Shown in pieces: positions 37,901-43,210 of a DNA stretch of 64,000 nt. Under the pieces are notes generated by a model. The model was not told where the DNA came from, did no database searches, and was given only the letters and a program-made list of their open reading frames with translations. Where the stretch lies: positions 62,001-126,000 of the forward strand of contig BDDD01001642.1 of assembly GCA_001972305.1 (NCBI GenBank), given 5' to 3'. This DNA is from Cephalotus follicularis (taxonomy: Eukaryota; Streptophyta; Magnoliopsida; Oxalidales; Cephalotaceae). Positions within the stretch are counted from its first letter, which is position 1, and every line of letters starts with the position of its first letter. Both the position numbers and the translations under genes were made by a program.

Positions 37901-40900
37901 AACAGCCACTTCCGGGGGGGGTTTCGCCCGTAGAACGCCATCCACAAGAATAGGTTGGAAGAACTCCAAAGATGAGTCCGGATTTTTGGTAGGAGCAAAA
38001 AGGTTTTTCCAAGGCTGAGTCGATGATGGCTGGCTAGGTGATGAAACTGTTTCACTGTGCCCCACAGTCTCTTTACCTTTCCCCGGTACGGCTATATCTG
38101 GTACAGACTTCCCGGTCTGAATGGCATCACTATTTTTGCCAGGGACTCCCGTGACCGGCGCTGCTATTTCAACATTTTCTGGAGCCATACTCGAGACATC
38201 CTCTGCATCTATGGCCGCCGCACATACATGGGCTACAAACCCATCTGTCCAGGACGAGTTAGTCCTTTCGTTCTCACCAGATGAGCCGGACACTTGAGTT
38301 CTATCCACCAGCAGAGCTTGCGTCTCCGGAACCATGGACACTTGGGATATTTCCCCTTCTTCGACGACAGGGGGTGGAGAGGTAGGGTTTCTTTCACAGG
38401 CAGGCGGATCGCATGAGTTCGTGGCTCCAGCGACTTTAGGGCTTTCACCAACTGGATCGACACTTAGAGGCGCCATCAACGGAGAAGGAAGATCCGGTAT
38501 ACGGAGGGAGCTACGTAGTGCTCGGGCGGGTTTCATGAAGACCCACCAAGACAAGGGAGAGCAGAAGGCTAGAGGAGGATAGAGAGAAAAAAAAGGGGGA
38601 AGACGAAGGAGAAAGAAAGGAAGGCTAGGCGAGAGCAGAGAGACGGAGAGGAAGGCAAGGGAGCGGGAAAGTTAGAGAGAAGGGAGAGTTTCTCTGACTA
38701 ACCCATAGTGTTCCAATCCTCCTATATGAATTGGAGATCAGAAATTTAAGGCACAAAGAAATAGTGAGTGAGTAGTGGTTAATGATATTGTCACCAACTA
38801 TTATTGACTTTGATTGTTTGTCTAACTACAACATAGGTGCTTAGCAATTTCTCATCGGGCCGGCCATAAGTGGACTTTATGCCTACCTGTTCCCCCTGAT
38901 AGATCTCCGCCGCTTATTGACTTGTACTGTGGACATGTACTTGAGTTGTATCAACTTTATTTGATTGTTCCTATTAGAGCTACCTAGCGACTCTAGTTGG
39001 GATGCGAGATGACCGTTTTTACAGTCTACTCTCCCTAATTGGATCGTCATCAGCCTTCGGCTGTATTACTTGACTTGATTCCCTCTGGTGGTACCTACCA
39101 CTGTGAGCACACTTGATGGTACCTACCGTTGCATGCACGATGACTCCTGACCATTTGAAAATGCAGCTGGTGGCACTCGTCCCCACGTATGCACACGGTT
39201 GGTACCTATCACTGTGTTATGTGTTCAGATGGTACCTACCACTGAGTAGGCTCTTAGCTGGTACCTACCACTGAGTAGGCTCTTAGCTGGTACCTACCAC
39301 TGAGTAGGCTCTTAGCTGGTACCTACCACTGAGTAGGCTCTTAACTGGTACCTACCACCTAGTAGGTTTAATCTATTGATTTAAATCTACTGGGCCGGTC
39401 TAGCTGTCCACTCTTCAGAACTACTCTCCAGGGGTTAGATTGTCATTCTACTTGACTTGACTAGACTTGTACAGATATGAGGTCACACGCTTTATGGGAT
39501 TCACTTGACTTGATTGGTTTTGATCAGAGTGTTTTCACACTCTGCTATGGATTACTATTGATTGTCTGCTAGATGATTGATATGACTTATATTAGATCCC
39601 ACTCCTATACACTGGTATGCGACGGTTGTATACGACTGGTAGATCACAACTGGCATTCATGCATTCTTATATTTCATGCATTATTATTGTACACTTGATA
39701 CTTGGTAATGTTCACTCGCACATTTATATCACACCTCATACGTGTATATAGCATAATCTGCGCATGGGAATATATCTATTTGGCCCTATGACTAACCCCT
39801 CCTTCGGAATGGGGATCTACGTGTTTTCAGGTGACGCTGCAGGAACCAGTTCTCAAGGAGACTACTAGTTCCTACTCTTCCGCTCATAGACTTGAAGACC
39901 ATAAGGACCGAACCTTATGCTATTTTCTTATGCTTTGTTTTGCTGCATGTATCGTGATGTGTTGATTTGGACCAAGTGATGTACTTATTTGGGATTGTAA
40001 TATTTAAGGAGTTCTTCTGTTACATTAAGTACATTACTCAAGCTTGTAATAAAAGTTTTAATTTATCCTGCTTTTTAATATGGTACCTAGGCCCGACTAC
40101 TGTATATTATTTGTACGTGACGCGACGCGATCAGACCTCCAGGCGCGGGACGTCACATGTACTATAGCGGTGCCAGATGGCGTCAAACAGAGGCGAGATT
40201 CCCAAGTTTTCTAGATCTGGCGCCGACGATTCAAATGGTATGGCATGTGCCTCGATATGACGCCTGGAGCAGCATAGATATGAGATCTCTAGTCGTGACT
40301 TTAGTTGCGTTTTTGGCGGCTCGACGGCAAGGACAACGAGACTGTTGTGAACGAGGGTCAATCAACTTTGAGGAAGTCATCCAGTGGTGGTCAAGCTCCT
40401 GATGGTGGACGAAAATTGTACGATGATGGTTCAAGGGTATGGTGCGGCTGACAGTGCGATTCTAGGTGAAGGTCAGACAATGCTTAGAACCTCATCCGGT
40501 GGTGATCTCAGCTCCTGACAACGATTGGATAGTAAATGGAGAGATATGAGGATCCAAAGGGATGAAGACCTGTGTTGTTTGTGTTGTATTTTTCTTTTCT
40601 TTTTTGACTCTTTTGTTTGTTTTTTTAATCTAATCTGCCCATATCTCCCACAAACTAAGAAATTTGTGGAGAAACCAGGGCTCTGATACCAAATATGATG
40701 CCAAACAATAGGGTTTGTCAAAATTCGATAGTATCAGTTTGCAATTGTGTTCCCCTTAACACACATAAATAGGAAAACACAGGGGTAAAAAGGGAAACTG
40801 CAACATGATCCAAATAAACCTACTAATACACGAAAATAAATAAAAATGGCAATCCTATGGTTGACGACGACCACCATGAGTCCTAATGGTAGCCCCATCT

Positions 40901-41387
40901 TTAGGAGTCTAACCTAGCTTATTTATCTCTTTAATTTTATTTTCTTGCTCTCTCTATACTACCAAAAAGATCTGATTTCTTTTCTGTTTTACACATTCGG
41001 TTCGGCCCTTAACATTAAAACAAAACCCTAATTAGTATACTAAAATCCCACAATAAAATTCTCTGCCACATAAATCCCACCATGTAAACACTAGCAGCCA
41101 GCATATTAAATCTGCCCCTAGCTGTCCAGCATCAGTAAGTTGCACTATAGTGGTATAAGGATTCTTGAAATTCAATGGTTTTTTTAGCTATTGAACATTA
41201 TCTAAAAAATCTCAATGCCCAGAGATGGGAGAGGATATCTAGAATGGAATGACATATAAAAGCCATGAACTTGAAACATGATGTTATGGAAAGCTGCTTC
41301 ACCTGGTATTCCCTTAAAGGCTTCACACATTTAGGCTGGCAAGAGTCCTCAAGATACTGTTTTTGGTCAACGAGCTCCTCGTCTGAC
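1946..41387 (-). CDS. QCR6: complex III hinge protein (QCR6/UCRH), spliced, with a ~39-kb intron
   Basis: This subunit is the small acidic hinge protein of the cytochrome bc1 complex in the mitochondrial inner membrane, facing the intermembrane space and helping cytochrome c1 interact with cytochrome c. Coding is join(complement(41303-41387), complement(2062-2151), complement(1946-1978)). Exon 2 gives [16 protein letters not shown]...REYQ, exon 3 gives ACVKRIE...[12 protein letters not shown]...CVDKC, exon 4 gives [10 protein letters not shown] and stop. With an initiator Met the product is about 69 residues, the usual plant length. Six cysteines of the family are present. Splice sites are intact: CAG|GTGAAG, polypyrimidine-ACAG|GC, TGT|GTAAGT, TGCAG|GTT. 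Codon phase is preserved at both visible junctions and there is no frameshift or stop. Oddities: the intron at 2152-41302 is 39,151 bp, and the usual Trp in YFDYW is Leu. The initiator-codon exon is not resolved. Family identity is very secure; function of this copy is likely but unproven. Confidence 0.88.
2062..2151 (-). CDS. QCR6: QCR6 exon 3
   Basis: Exactly 90 bp, 30 codons, beginning ACVKRIE and ending CVDKC. It holds four of the six cysteines and the [12 protein letters not shown] signature. The acceptor is a pyrimidine tract ending ACAG (2152-2155) and the donor is GTAAGT, a perfect plant consensus. Both borders fall between codons. Trp is replaced by Leu after YFDY (TTG instead of TGG). 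Confidence 0.9.
2152..2689. other. 3' end of the giant QCR6 intron, host-like sequence
   Basis: AT-rich sequence between the exon 3 acceptor and the first recognisable transposon. The minus-strand reading shows a normal polypyrimidine stretch just before exon 3. A 12-bp CCGTCTCCCATC is repeated at about 2681 and 2708, next to the truncation point of the copia fragment, which could be a junction repair trace. Confidence 0.5.
2709..4801 (+). pseudogene. copia pol remnant: integrase C-term, RT, RNase H
   Basis: Integrase tail around 2709-2990 (PSSVLNG ... RVFGC ... [12 protein letters not shown] type). RT begins near 3300 with QEALTHPGW and continues with [12 protein letters not shown] and [11 protein letters not shown]-type residues at 3607-3680. 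The RT active site LVYVDDIIV is intact at 3855-3881. RNase H shows [13 protein letters not shown] (4564-4602), [16 protein letters not shown], and the terminal LTDMFTKPL motif near 4710. Several stops (one at 3536-3538) and frame changes separate these blocks, so no polyprotein can be made. Confidence 0.88.
4809..4979 (+). repeat. copia 3' LTR, ~171 bp
   Basis: Starts TGTTATTG directly after a purine-rich AGGTAGAG tract and ends CTCAACA. It holds a TATA-like TATATATAG (about 4910) and an AATAAAA poly(A) motif (about 4932). Length and content fit a compact copia LTR. The right end is inferred from the CA dinucleotide only. Confidence 0.65.
4980..5583 (-). other. unassigned intron segment with a short minus-strand frame
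   Basis: From the ATG at 5134 the minus strand reads [20 protein letters not shown] and continues in a gag-like, coiled-coil-like style up to exactly the copia LTR border, where it is cut. This could be the start of gag of an older minus-strand LTR element whose 5' LTR would be 40696-41135, split by element A. The rest up to 5583 is leader-like and non-coding. I do not recognise the peptide; the link is a guess supported by orientation and position. Confidence 0.25.
5584..8498 (+). repeat. element A 5' LTR (2915 bp)
   Basis: Matches the 3' LTR that starts at 31415 along its whole length. Notable parts: a dinucleotide ATATAT block near 6045; a cluster of short GCGTYGCCGCTTA-type words at 6520-6840; two copies of a 29-bp TGGTACCTATCACTAAGTAGG-type unit near 7650-7705, which is amplified in the 3' LTR. 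The site TAGTGGTTAATGAT at 7203-7216 is the uninterrupted counterpart of the LINE E target. The 125-codon frame at 5780-6157 lies inside the LTR and is not credible as a gene. Confidence 0.88.
8501..8512 (+). promoter_or_regulatory. element A primer-binding site
   Basis: TGGTATCAAAGA, two bases after the LTR end. It differs by one base from the TGGTATCAGAGC complement of the initiator tRNA-Met 3' end that most plant LTR elements use. Confidence 0.75.
8611..9906 (+). pseudogene. element A gag, broken
   Basis: ATG at 8611 begins [20 protein letters not shown]; a TAG stops this frame at 8797-8799. Capsid sequence resumes with a [18 protein letters not shown]-type block (about 8930-8985), then shifts frame to [18 protein letters not shown] and [13 protein letters not shown] (8981-9241). 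Zinc knuckle C-X2-C-X4-H-X4-C follows at 9593-9634; a second one is damaged (first Cys gone). At least two frame changes and several stops. The role was the virus-like particle shell and RNA packaging. Confidence 0.82.
9940..10152 (+). pseudogene. element A protease, 5' half, cut by element B
   Basis: Reads [10 protein letters not shown], the aspartic protease active-site segment of this gypsy group (D-P-G-S form), then [12 protein letters not shown] and a stop, ending at LIVLPKQ. The next codons, [12 protein letters not shown], lie beyond element B at 19172 onward. The two halves are in the same phase across the target duplication. Confidence 0.82.
10153..12486 (+). repeat. element B 5' LTR (2334 bp)
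   Basis: TATATATA at 10356-10363, then a pyrimidine-rich and GA-rich start region. A potential 5' splice site AAGGTAGGTTCT lies near 10551. At 10870-11090 there is a dense array of GTCGACGCTT words. The 3' end carries the TTCGGGGCGTGACA terminus shared with C. Frames within it (for example 11404-11586) are not genes. Confidence 0.88.
12490..12502 (+). promoter_or_regulatory. element B primer-binding site
   Basis: TGGTATCAGATCC three bases after the LTR end. One mismatch from the usual tRNA-Met PBS TGGTATCAGAGCC. Confidence 0.8.
12676..13965 (+). pseudogene. element B gag, broken
   Basis: ATG at 12676 begins MEGRRGAK, then TGA at 12700-12702, then an open stretch to the [16 protein letters not shown] block (about 13020-13065). 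A frame change near 13100-13190 leads to the capsid part with [18 protein letters not shown] and [17 protein letters not shown] (13191-13880). The SG-rich linker is followed by knuckle [14 protein letters not shown]; a TGA in place of a Trp or Arg codon ends the frame at 13878-13880, and a second knuckle [14 protein letters not shown] follows in another frame. Confidence 0.85.
14083..15960 (+). pseudogene. element B protease-RT-RNase H, one stop
   Basis: Long well-preserved block. Protease: [16 protein letters not shown] near 14228, then [38 protein letters not shown], then TGA at 14926-14928 where an Arg codon (CGA) is expected, then [27 protein letters not shown] and the active site FLDDILVYS (15214-15240). 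RNase [14 protein letters not shown] and THDLELAAI. Frame is continuous apart from that TGA up to 15915, where TAG replaces TGG. A short region after YHQL start ([10 protein letters not shown]) looks shortened. Best-preserved gypsy pol in the giant intron. Confidence 0.88.
15961..16686 (+). pseudogene. element B integrase remnant with core deleted
   Basis: The N-terminal zinc region stops at [10 protein letters not shown]-type sequence (about 16230) and continues at once with sequence equivalent to element C 27051 onward ([15 protein letters not shown]). The C-terminal module is intact at 16390-16686: [20 protein letters not shown] to VKVL. By alignment with C about 680 bp, including the whole D,D-35-E catalytic core, is missing, with microhomology AGT at the junction. 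B could not integrate itself without help. Confidence 0.82.
16805..19170 (+). repeat. element B 3' LTR (2366 bp)
   Basis: Preceded by the polypurine tract TTTAAGGAGGGGAGGA (16789-16804). Same features as the 5' LTR: TATA-like block near 17009, GTAGGTTCT donor near 17205, GTCGACGCTT array at 17540-17800, GGGGCGTGACA end. Visibly diverged from its partner by scattered substitutions and small indels, so B is not recent. Confidence 0.88.
19171..20130 (+). pseudogene. element A protease 3' end and RT
   Basis: Resumes [20 protein letters not shown] after element B. RT from about 19430: [51 protein letters not shown] frame change after 19860 precedes [14 protein letters not shown]. The active site is FIDNILVYS, so the second catalytic Asp is Asn. 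RT ends at [14 protein letters not shown], where RNase H is missing: the next codons already belong to integrase. Confidence 0.85.
20131..20433 (+). pseudogene. element A integrase zinc domain, cut by element C
   Basis: Sequence jumps from the RT end into [16 protein letters not shown], then the HHCC module [16 protein letters not shown] ... [14 protein letters not shown] and EWKWKHI. The RNase H domain and tether (about 1 kb in relatives) are deleted at about 20132. The coding continues after element C with [10 protein letters not shown]; the target duplication is ATATT / ATATC. Confidence 0.85.
20434..22673 (+). repeat. element C 5' LTR (2240 bp)
   Basis: TATATATA-containing GAGTATATATAGG at 20611-20623, then TC-rich and GA-rich tracts. 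Potential donor TTAGGTAGGTTCTATA near 20812. Array of CGTCGACGCTT words at 21160-21280. End TTCGAGGCGTGACA. Confidence 0.88.
22682..22694 (+). promoter_or_regulatory. element C primer-binding site, displaced
   Basis: TGATATCAGAGCC, one base from the standard PBS. It lies 9 bases after the LTR end instead of 2-3, so a short insertion separates it from the LTR. Confidence 0.6.
22836..24094 (+). pseudogene. element C gag, broken
   Basis: Aligned with B, the initiator codon is AAG instead of ATG (about 22836-22838). The reading continues [15 protein letters not shown], a basic N-terminus, then [13 protein letters not shown] and TAG at 23038-23040. The block [20 protein letters not shown] leads to the capsid (23155-23388), followed by frame changes; [14 protein letters not shown]-type sequence is near 23550. 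Zinc knuckle [14 protein letters not shown] is intact at 24027-24068; the other has lost its Cys pattern ([14 protein letters not shown]). Confidence 0.82.
24240..25500 (+). pseudogene. element C protease and RT, broken
   Basis: Protease reads [13 protein letters not shown] (DPGS changed to DQGS), then a stop and frame change near 24490-24540 before [40 protein letters not shown], frame change at 25010-25130, [36 protein letters not shown] and FINDILVYS (first catalytic Asp is Asn). A TAG replaces TGG after NKCEF at 25477-25479. Confidence 0.82.
25583..26160 (+). pseudogene. element C RNase H and tether
   Basis: [20 protein letters not shown], then RNase H with [19 protein letters not shown] and [20 protein letters not shown]. 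The normal SDAS is SDVS. A one-base change near 26015 alters the frame; the tether [21 protein letters not shown] follows. Confidence 0.82.
26256..27991 (+). pseudogene. element C integrase, interrupted by solo LTR D
   Basis: HHCC module [20 protein letters not shown] ... [13 protein letters not shown] (26360-26510). Catalytic core has all three acidic residues: first Asp in [11 protein letters not shown] (26625), second in [10 protein letters not shown] (26750), Glu in DGQSERTIQ (26862), but stops and shifts separate them (for example at 26709 and 26923). The C-terminal module [20 protein letters not shown] is cut after IAY by D (27315-27773) and continues [15 protein letters not shown] to VKVF at 27991. 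Confidence 0.85.
27315..27773 (+). mobile_element. element D: solo LTR of a copia element, nested in C
   Basis: 459 bp beginning TGCTGAGG and ending CGTTCA, bounded by a perfect 5-bp duplication CCTAC (27310-27314 and 27774-27778). Inside: TATATATATTCTC TATA region near 27576, GTGGACGTAG-like R region (CTGGACGTAGCCCCAGATTG near 27657) and AACCAGGATAAATCTTGTG, a pattern common in copia LTRs. GC-rich GGGGTTCGGGGG words at 27362-27460. No internal region remains, so it formed by LTR-LTR recombination. Third nesting level (D in C in A in the QCR6 intron). Confidence 0.85.
28110..30337 (+). repeat. element C 3' LTR (2228 bp)
   Basis: Preceded by the polypurine tract TAAGGAGGGGAGGG (28096-28109). 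Same layout as the 5' LTR, including TATATATA near 28272, GTAGGTTCTATATATA near 28487 and the CGTCGACGCTT array at 28835-28950. An AT dinucleotide stretch at 28556-28577 is longer than in the 5' LTR. Confidence 0.88.
30343..31380 (+). pseudogene. element A integrase core and C-terminus
   Basis: Continues from 20433: [20 protein letters not shown], then [10 protein letters not shown] where family members have VDRL, so the first catalytic Asp is lost. SDIGSRF keeps the second Asp and DGLSERTIQ keeps the Glu. Stops at 30514 and 30813 and shifts occur. The C-terminal module from 31009 is open: [35 protein letters not shown], ending [10 protein letters not shown] at 31380. I see no clear chromodomain after it. 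Confidence 0.85.
31398..31414 (+). promoter_or_regulatory. element A polypurine tract
   Basis: Purine-rich run TTAAAAGGAGAGGAGAA directly before the TGTAACGACC start of the 3' LTR; primes plus-strand DNA synthesis in LTR elements. Confidence 0.75.
33115..33344 (-). other. LINE 3' UTR and poly(A) tail
   Basis: Short 210-nt untranslated region after the ORF2 stop, ending in an uninterrupted A run (on the minus strand). The unbroken tail suggests limited age. Confidence 0.85.
33345..36935 (-). CDS. LINE ORF2: endonuclease-reverse transcriptase, 1196 aa, intact
   Basis: Nicks target DNA and reverse-transcribes the LINE RNA at the nick. Start is ATG at 36935 ([13 protein letters not shown]). Residues 1-235: APE-type endonuclease with WNVRGLN, GILESRV, VLGDFN and SDHSPI. 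Residues about 490-760: RT with [42 protein letters not shown] (first catalytic Asp), [13 protein letters not shown] and CYADDLLLF (catalytic YADD). Near residue 1010-1100: zf-RVT-like module [14 protein letters not shown] ... [18 protein letters not shown]. No RNase H is evident. The ATG overlaps the ORF1 stop as ATGA. No stop or frameshift in 3.6 kb, exceptional in this window. Confidence 0.95.
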   Translation of the reverse strand: MNSFAAWNVRGLNDPSKQNEIRAFISSNSISLLGILESRVRIHNLEFVARSINKRWCFVSNCSVSMSGRIVVMWDSSLLHFDPVYVNEQAIHGQVTLANNRNFFVSYVYGMCDRKARLSLWDDLNHCADRFRNNPWAVLGDFNVTRYGGEHSASGRVTKAMHEFNNAITKAELEDLRGVGFHFTWSNMRGGSEAISKKLDRALGNWWWFNMAGDAYAMYYPPGISDHSPISIQMRDRQPYRGRPFKFLNFWTEDCRFLAIVKQVWDMPFSGSPLEVIHKKLKSLKGLLRGLGTRPDSKVKDLRSCLHSVQHALKSGVTDPSVVAKEKELRTEVGQAARMEEAFYKQKSRIQWLKEGDSNTAYFHKMVKVRQSKNHLVRIKGDDGVWVESEVGIAQVAVNYFTNIFGSLNQEAGSYNLSKYDKRITGEQVRTLGSPIFRQEVKDAMWSLNPNKAPGSDGYNGFFYRAAWSLVGEYCIDAIIDFFATGYMPQCINATILALIPIVKTPETMGEFRPISCCNFLYKTIAKILANRLKYVLQDLINPSQSAFIKGRNIKDNVLLAQEILKGYHSNRGAARCAIKVDIHKAYDTMDWNFVLSMLMKVGCPRNFVTWIRQCLTNPMFSVVINGSLHGFFSGKRGLRQGDPLSPYLFVLGMDFLSQLLHPVSGSRFKYHPKCQELSITHLCYADDLLLFSAANLESVACLMEWLESFKKVSGLTVSTHKSMIFFCNTNARTKAIILQRVQFREGTLPVTYLGLPLITKRLSKTDCAPLVERLTARASSWISTSLSFAGRLQLVKATLVSMQVYWCSVFLLPSSIAKECDRILRKFLWGGQGRGKVKWIEVSKPTAEGGLGIKDLMTWNRALLLKQIWDIVINQSLWVRWCQVYLIKQSNFWSLPTTGLHSWSWRQILLLRPVAKEHLIYKCGRGDKFSLWFDPWMHGESVHTLYGNRVIHDSHLGRLALVRDVIREGRWDWPANSTDLVDIQISVQDIPISHTSDSIFWGELGYSFSTKLAWQSIRARSAEVGWHSLVWHPVRIPKHAFCLWLTMRRAHRTRDKLLYWGVINSASCVFNCGEAESLEHLFFHCPFSQNIWGAALSMCNILRPISQWSDEVQWMLDHAKGKKFPSLVRKLAFAASVYHIWLERNRRCFKNEFMPAKEIINRIKHDVSLKLWLGRKLQRCEWHHSLCENWDIPLG
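36932..38536 (-). pseudogene. LINE ORF1 (DUF4283 + zinc knuckle), two in-frame stops
   Basis: RNA-binding protein of plant L1 elements. ATG at 38536 ([14 protein letters not shown]); an upstream TTG-initiated reading is not needed. A low-complexity Pro/Ser/Glu-rich N-terminal half is followed by a DUF4283-like domain ([16 protein letters not shown] ... [20 protein letters not shown]) at about 37860-37640. TGA at 37571-37573 follows VQYWTKLG and a second TGA follows VEYP near 37395, where Trp is expected. Then [14 protein letters not shown], a C-X2-C-X4-H-X4-C knuckle, and a basic Lys-rich tail to the stop at 36932-36934. No frameshift: the frame is continuous apart from two UGA codons. Confidence 0.88.
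38537..38772 (-). promoter_or_regulatory. LINE 5' UTR
   Basis: About 235 nt, strongly pyrimidine-rich on the element's strand, from the upstream TSD to the ORF1 ATG. L1-type LINEs carry an internal promoter here; no specific motif is recognised. Confidence 0.6.
39230..39345 (+). repeat. 29-bp tandem repeat inside element A 3' LTR
   Basis: Four near-perfect units starting at 39230, 39259, 39288 and 39317 plus a partial one at 39346. Each contains the KpnI-like word GGTACC, as TGGTACCTACCACTGAGTAG then GCTCTTAGC. The 5' LTR has only about two units (near 7650-7705). The LTRs were identical at insertion, so the difference arose afterwards by slippage or unequal exchange. Confidence 0.88.
40158..40695 (-). 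other. leader of an older minus-strand LTR element (inferred)
   Basis: Directly after the minus-strand LTR, the sequence TTGGTATCAGAGCC (plus 40678-40691) is a perfect tRNA-Met-type primer-binding site. Downstream on the minus strand the DNA is leader-like with no long frame and is cut by element A at 40157. GC content is higher than the surrounding intron. May continue at 5583 going down. Confidence 0.5.
40696..41135 (-). repeat. 5' LTR of an older minus-strand retrotransposon
   Basis: 440 bp with terminal inverted words TGATGC ... GCATCA, followed (minus strand) after a TAT spacer by the PBS TTGGTATCAGAGCC. It contains CAAACTGATACTATCGAA and a CCTATTTATGTGTG block near its 3' side, as in many copia LTRs. 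No partner LTR is found in the window, so the class is undecided. It ends 167 bp from QCR6 exon 2. Confidence 0.6.
41303..41387 (-). CDS. QCR6: QCR6 exon 2
   Basis: Minus strand encodes [20 protein letters not shown] followed by VKPLREYQ, the N-terminal half of the hinge protein. Donor CAG|GTGAAG at 41302-41301. The acceptor may be ATTAG|G (exon from 41387, Met split AT|G) or GTCAG|AC (exon from 41382). A polypyrimidine-containing stretch precedes both. Confidence 0.88.
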
Positions 41388-43210
41388 CTAATTTTAAAAG
41401 TGATGCACGCATAATTAGGAGATAGATTAGCTTGAAATGAAAGAAAAAGCATTCAATAACAGAAACTCATATAACTTTAATATTGATTAAAAAAATTTAA
41501 TCACATTTGGTTACCCATGTGTGTGCGAGTGTGTAAAAGATAATAACGAGCAAGTAGGGAATTTATAAAATAATGAATCACACCAATACCAGATTCTACA
41601 TAAACATTTTAAGCAGTACTAGAGGCCTACAAATAAACAATAGTCCCCCAATAGGTGGATTACACGATGGTGTTAACTCTAACCTCCCATAATCCTCCCA
41701 TTCTTGGGTGATGGCTGAATTAAAACCCCTTGTATCCACACCAAAAGATTTTAACAGCTAACTAGCTGGAACCTTTTATGAGATATGATTTGAGTAATAG
41801 TTAAGAAGTGTAATCACATGATTAACTAATTTCTATTTCTTCTTTTGGCCAATGAGAAGAACTAACACATACACACTCATAAACACAAGGGGAATGGAGA
41901 GAGATAGGCATATATAACTTCTACAAAACACACCAATTATAAAAGCTAACTTAATTCCTTATTAATAAAGCAAATATGAAATCTTTCATGAAGAGGAAGG
42001 GGATATATTCAATACTGAAATCATTCACAGATTTGGTGGAACGGAAGCACCAAGAAAATAATAGTTATTCCACAATTTATATTCCTTATCTACAATAGCA
42101 CTTCATTCTTTGGGAATAAATGCTTTGACCACAACTTATATTATGCCTCTCACATGCACACACTATACATAACACGAGTTAATAAAAAGTACAAATAGGA
42201 AGGAGTGTTAATCAACTATGCATCCCATGCACATGAAAATGAAAACAATTATGACTCTGCCTAAGTTAATAACCACAATTTTAATTTAACATAGAACGGT
42301 AGTATGATCATAATTACTATTTTATGTTAATCACTAGTTTATGGATAAATGGGATTTTTTTTTATGATACACTTGTCTATGATCTTGTCGTATGAACCTG
42401 GGATAAACATTGTAAAAGTTGCAACTTCTAAATCTACCAACAAAACACCACAACCTACCCAAAACCATGGTCCTTCAGTATGATCTTAATTAGATTGTTA
42501 CGAATCCCACATTGGAAATGAAAGTCAATGGATGTGGATATATAAGAACCTCTTGAACTAGCTTTTGGGATTGGTTCTTCCAAATGTATGATAATAGAAA
42601 CGATTATTACGCAAAATCATTATATTACCACAGTCAAATAAATAAATAACTGTAATTGATTAATATAAAAATGCTGACCAAAATGGCCACCATACTCACA
42701 TGGAGACAAAAGTGCTGTAATAACTAACTCAATGCGAAAAGGTACCTTCCTGCACACACCATACAATGATTCAACATAAGATTAACAACTGAAACAAATA
42801 TTAAAATTTCATATTTATTGTTTTTTTTATCATACTGATATTTATAACATATAGATATTAACCTTTCAGATTTTTTTTAAGGATTTTCGTATTTATTGTT
42901 TTTTTTATCTTACTGATATTTATAACATATAGATATTAACCTTTCATATTTTTTTTAAGGATTTTCGTAATGATGATTTCAAATATCAATTTCTGATACT
43001 AGGTTTCCTTGTTAAGATTTTATAAGATCCGATCAAAATGAAACATTCATTATCAGTTTTTCTTGATTAAAAAAACATATAGATAATTTTAACATATATT
43101 AAAACACAAAAGAAGATGAGCTACAAAACTAGAACACACAGATCCTTAATTTGAGTTATATAAAATCAGAAGATTGAGTGAATTAATAGAATGAGAATAA
43201 AGAACGGTAC
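41388..43210. other. presumed first intron / 5' region of QCR6, start codon not located
   Basis: AT-rich, no transposon recognised. The initiator exon should lie here or in the exon ending at 43211. One candidate on the minus strand is ATGG|GTAACC (ATG near 41518), which spliced to GTCAG|ACGAGG would give MDEELVDQ; no acceptor is visible just upstream of it. Another option is AT|GT at several sites. I could not decide. Confidence 0.3.
42813..42968. repeat. 78-bp direct tandem duplication
   Basis: Unit 42813-42890 is repeated at 42891-42968 with very few differences (for example ATCATACTG versus ATCTTACTG and CAGATTT versus CATATTT). It is AT-rich, in the 5' region of QCR6. Confidence 0.85.

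Larger units (their letters stand above)
33115..38772 (-). mobile_element. element E: full-length L1-type LINE
   Basis: Reads on the minus strand from 38772 to a 20-nt poly(A) tail (plus-strand T run, about 33114-33134). A perfect 14-bp target duplication TAGGTGG-type site (TAGTGGTTAATGAT at 33101-33114 and 38773-38786) flanks it, and the empty site is visible in element A's 5' LTR at 7203-7216. It has a pyrimidine-rich 5' UTR, ORF1 (two stops), ORF2 (intact) and a 3' UTR. Full length, good TSD and intact ORF2 mark it as the best-preserved insertion of the intron. Confidence 0.93.
5584..40157 (+). mobile_element. element A: Ty3/gypsy retrotransposon carrying nested insertions
   Basis: LTRs start TGTAACGACCC and end GACGTCACA. 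The flanks are TGTAG (5579-5583) and TGTAC (40158-40162), a 5-bp target duplication with one mismatch. Own sequence is 5584-10152, 19171/19176-20433, 30338/30343-33114 and 38773/38787-40157. Gene order gag-PR-RT-(RNase H deleted)-INT and the tRNA-Met-type PBS are Ty3/gypsy features; the long LTRs and motif style suggest a chromovirus of the Tekay/Del type (inference). B, C and E are inserted in it. It lies antisense to QCR6. Confidence 0.88.
31415..40157 (+). repeat. element A 3' LTR, split by LINE E
   Basis: LTR parts 31415-33114 and 38773-40157, about 3.07 kb once E and one TSD copy are removed, versus 2915 bp for the 5' LTR. The excess comes largely from the amplified 29-bp repeat and a ~45-bp stretch near 31905-31960 absent from the 5' LTR. 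Ends GACGTCACA at 40157. Confidence 0.87.

Noticed and set aside
41198-41452. 84-codon minus-strand frame as a single-exon gene
   Set aside because: Only the middle 28 codons match the hinge protein; both sides are intron with good splice sites, and exons 3-4 are at 2 kb.
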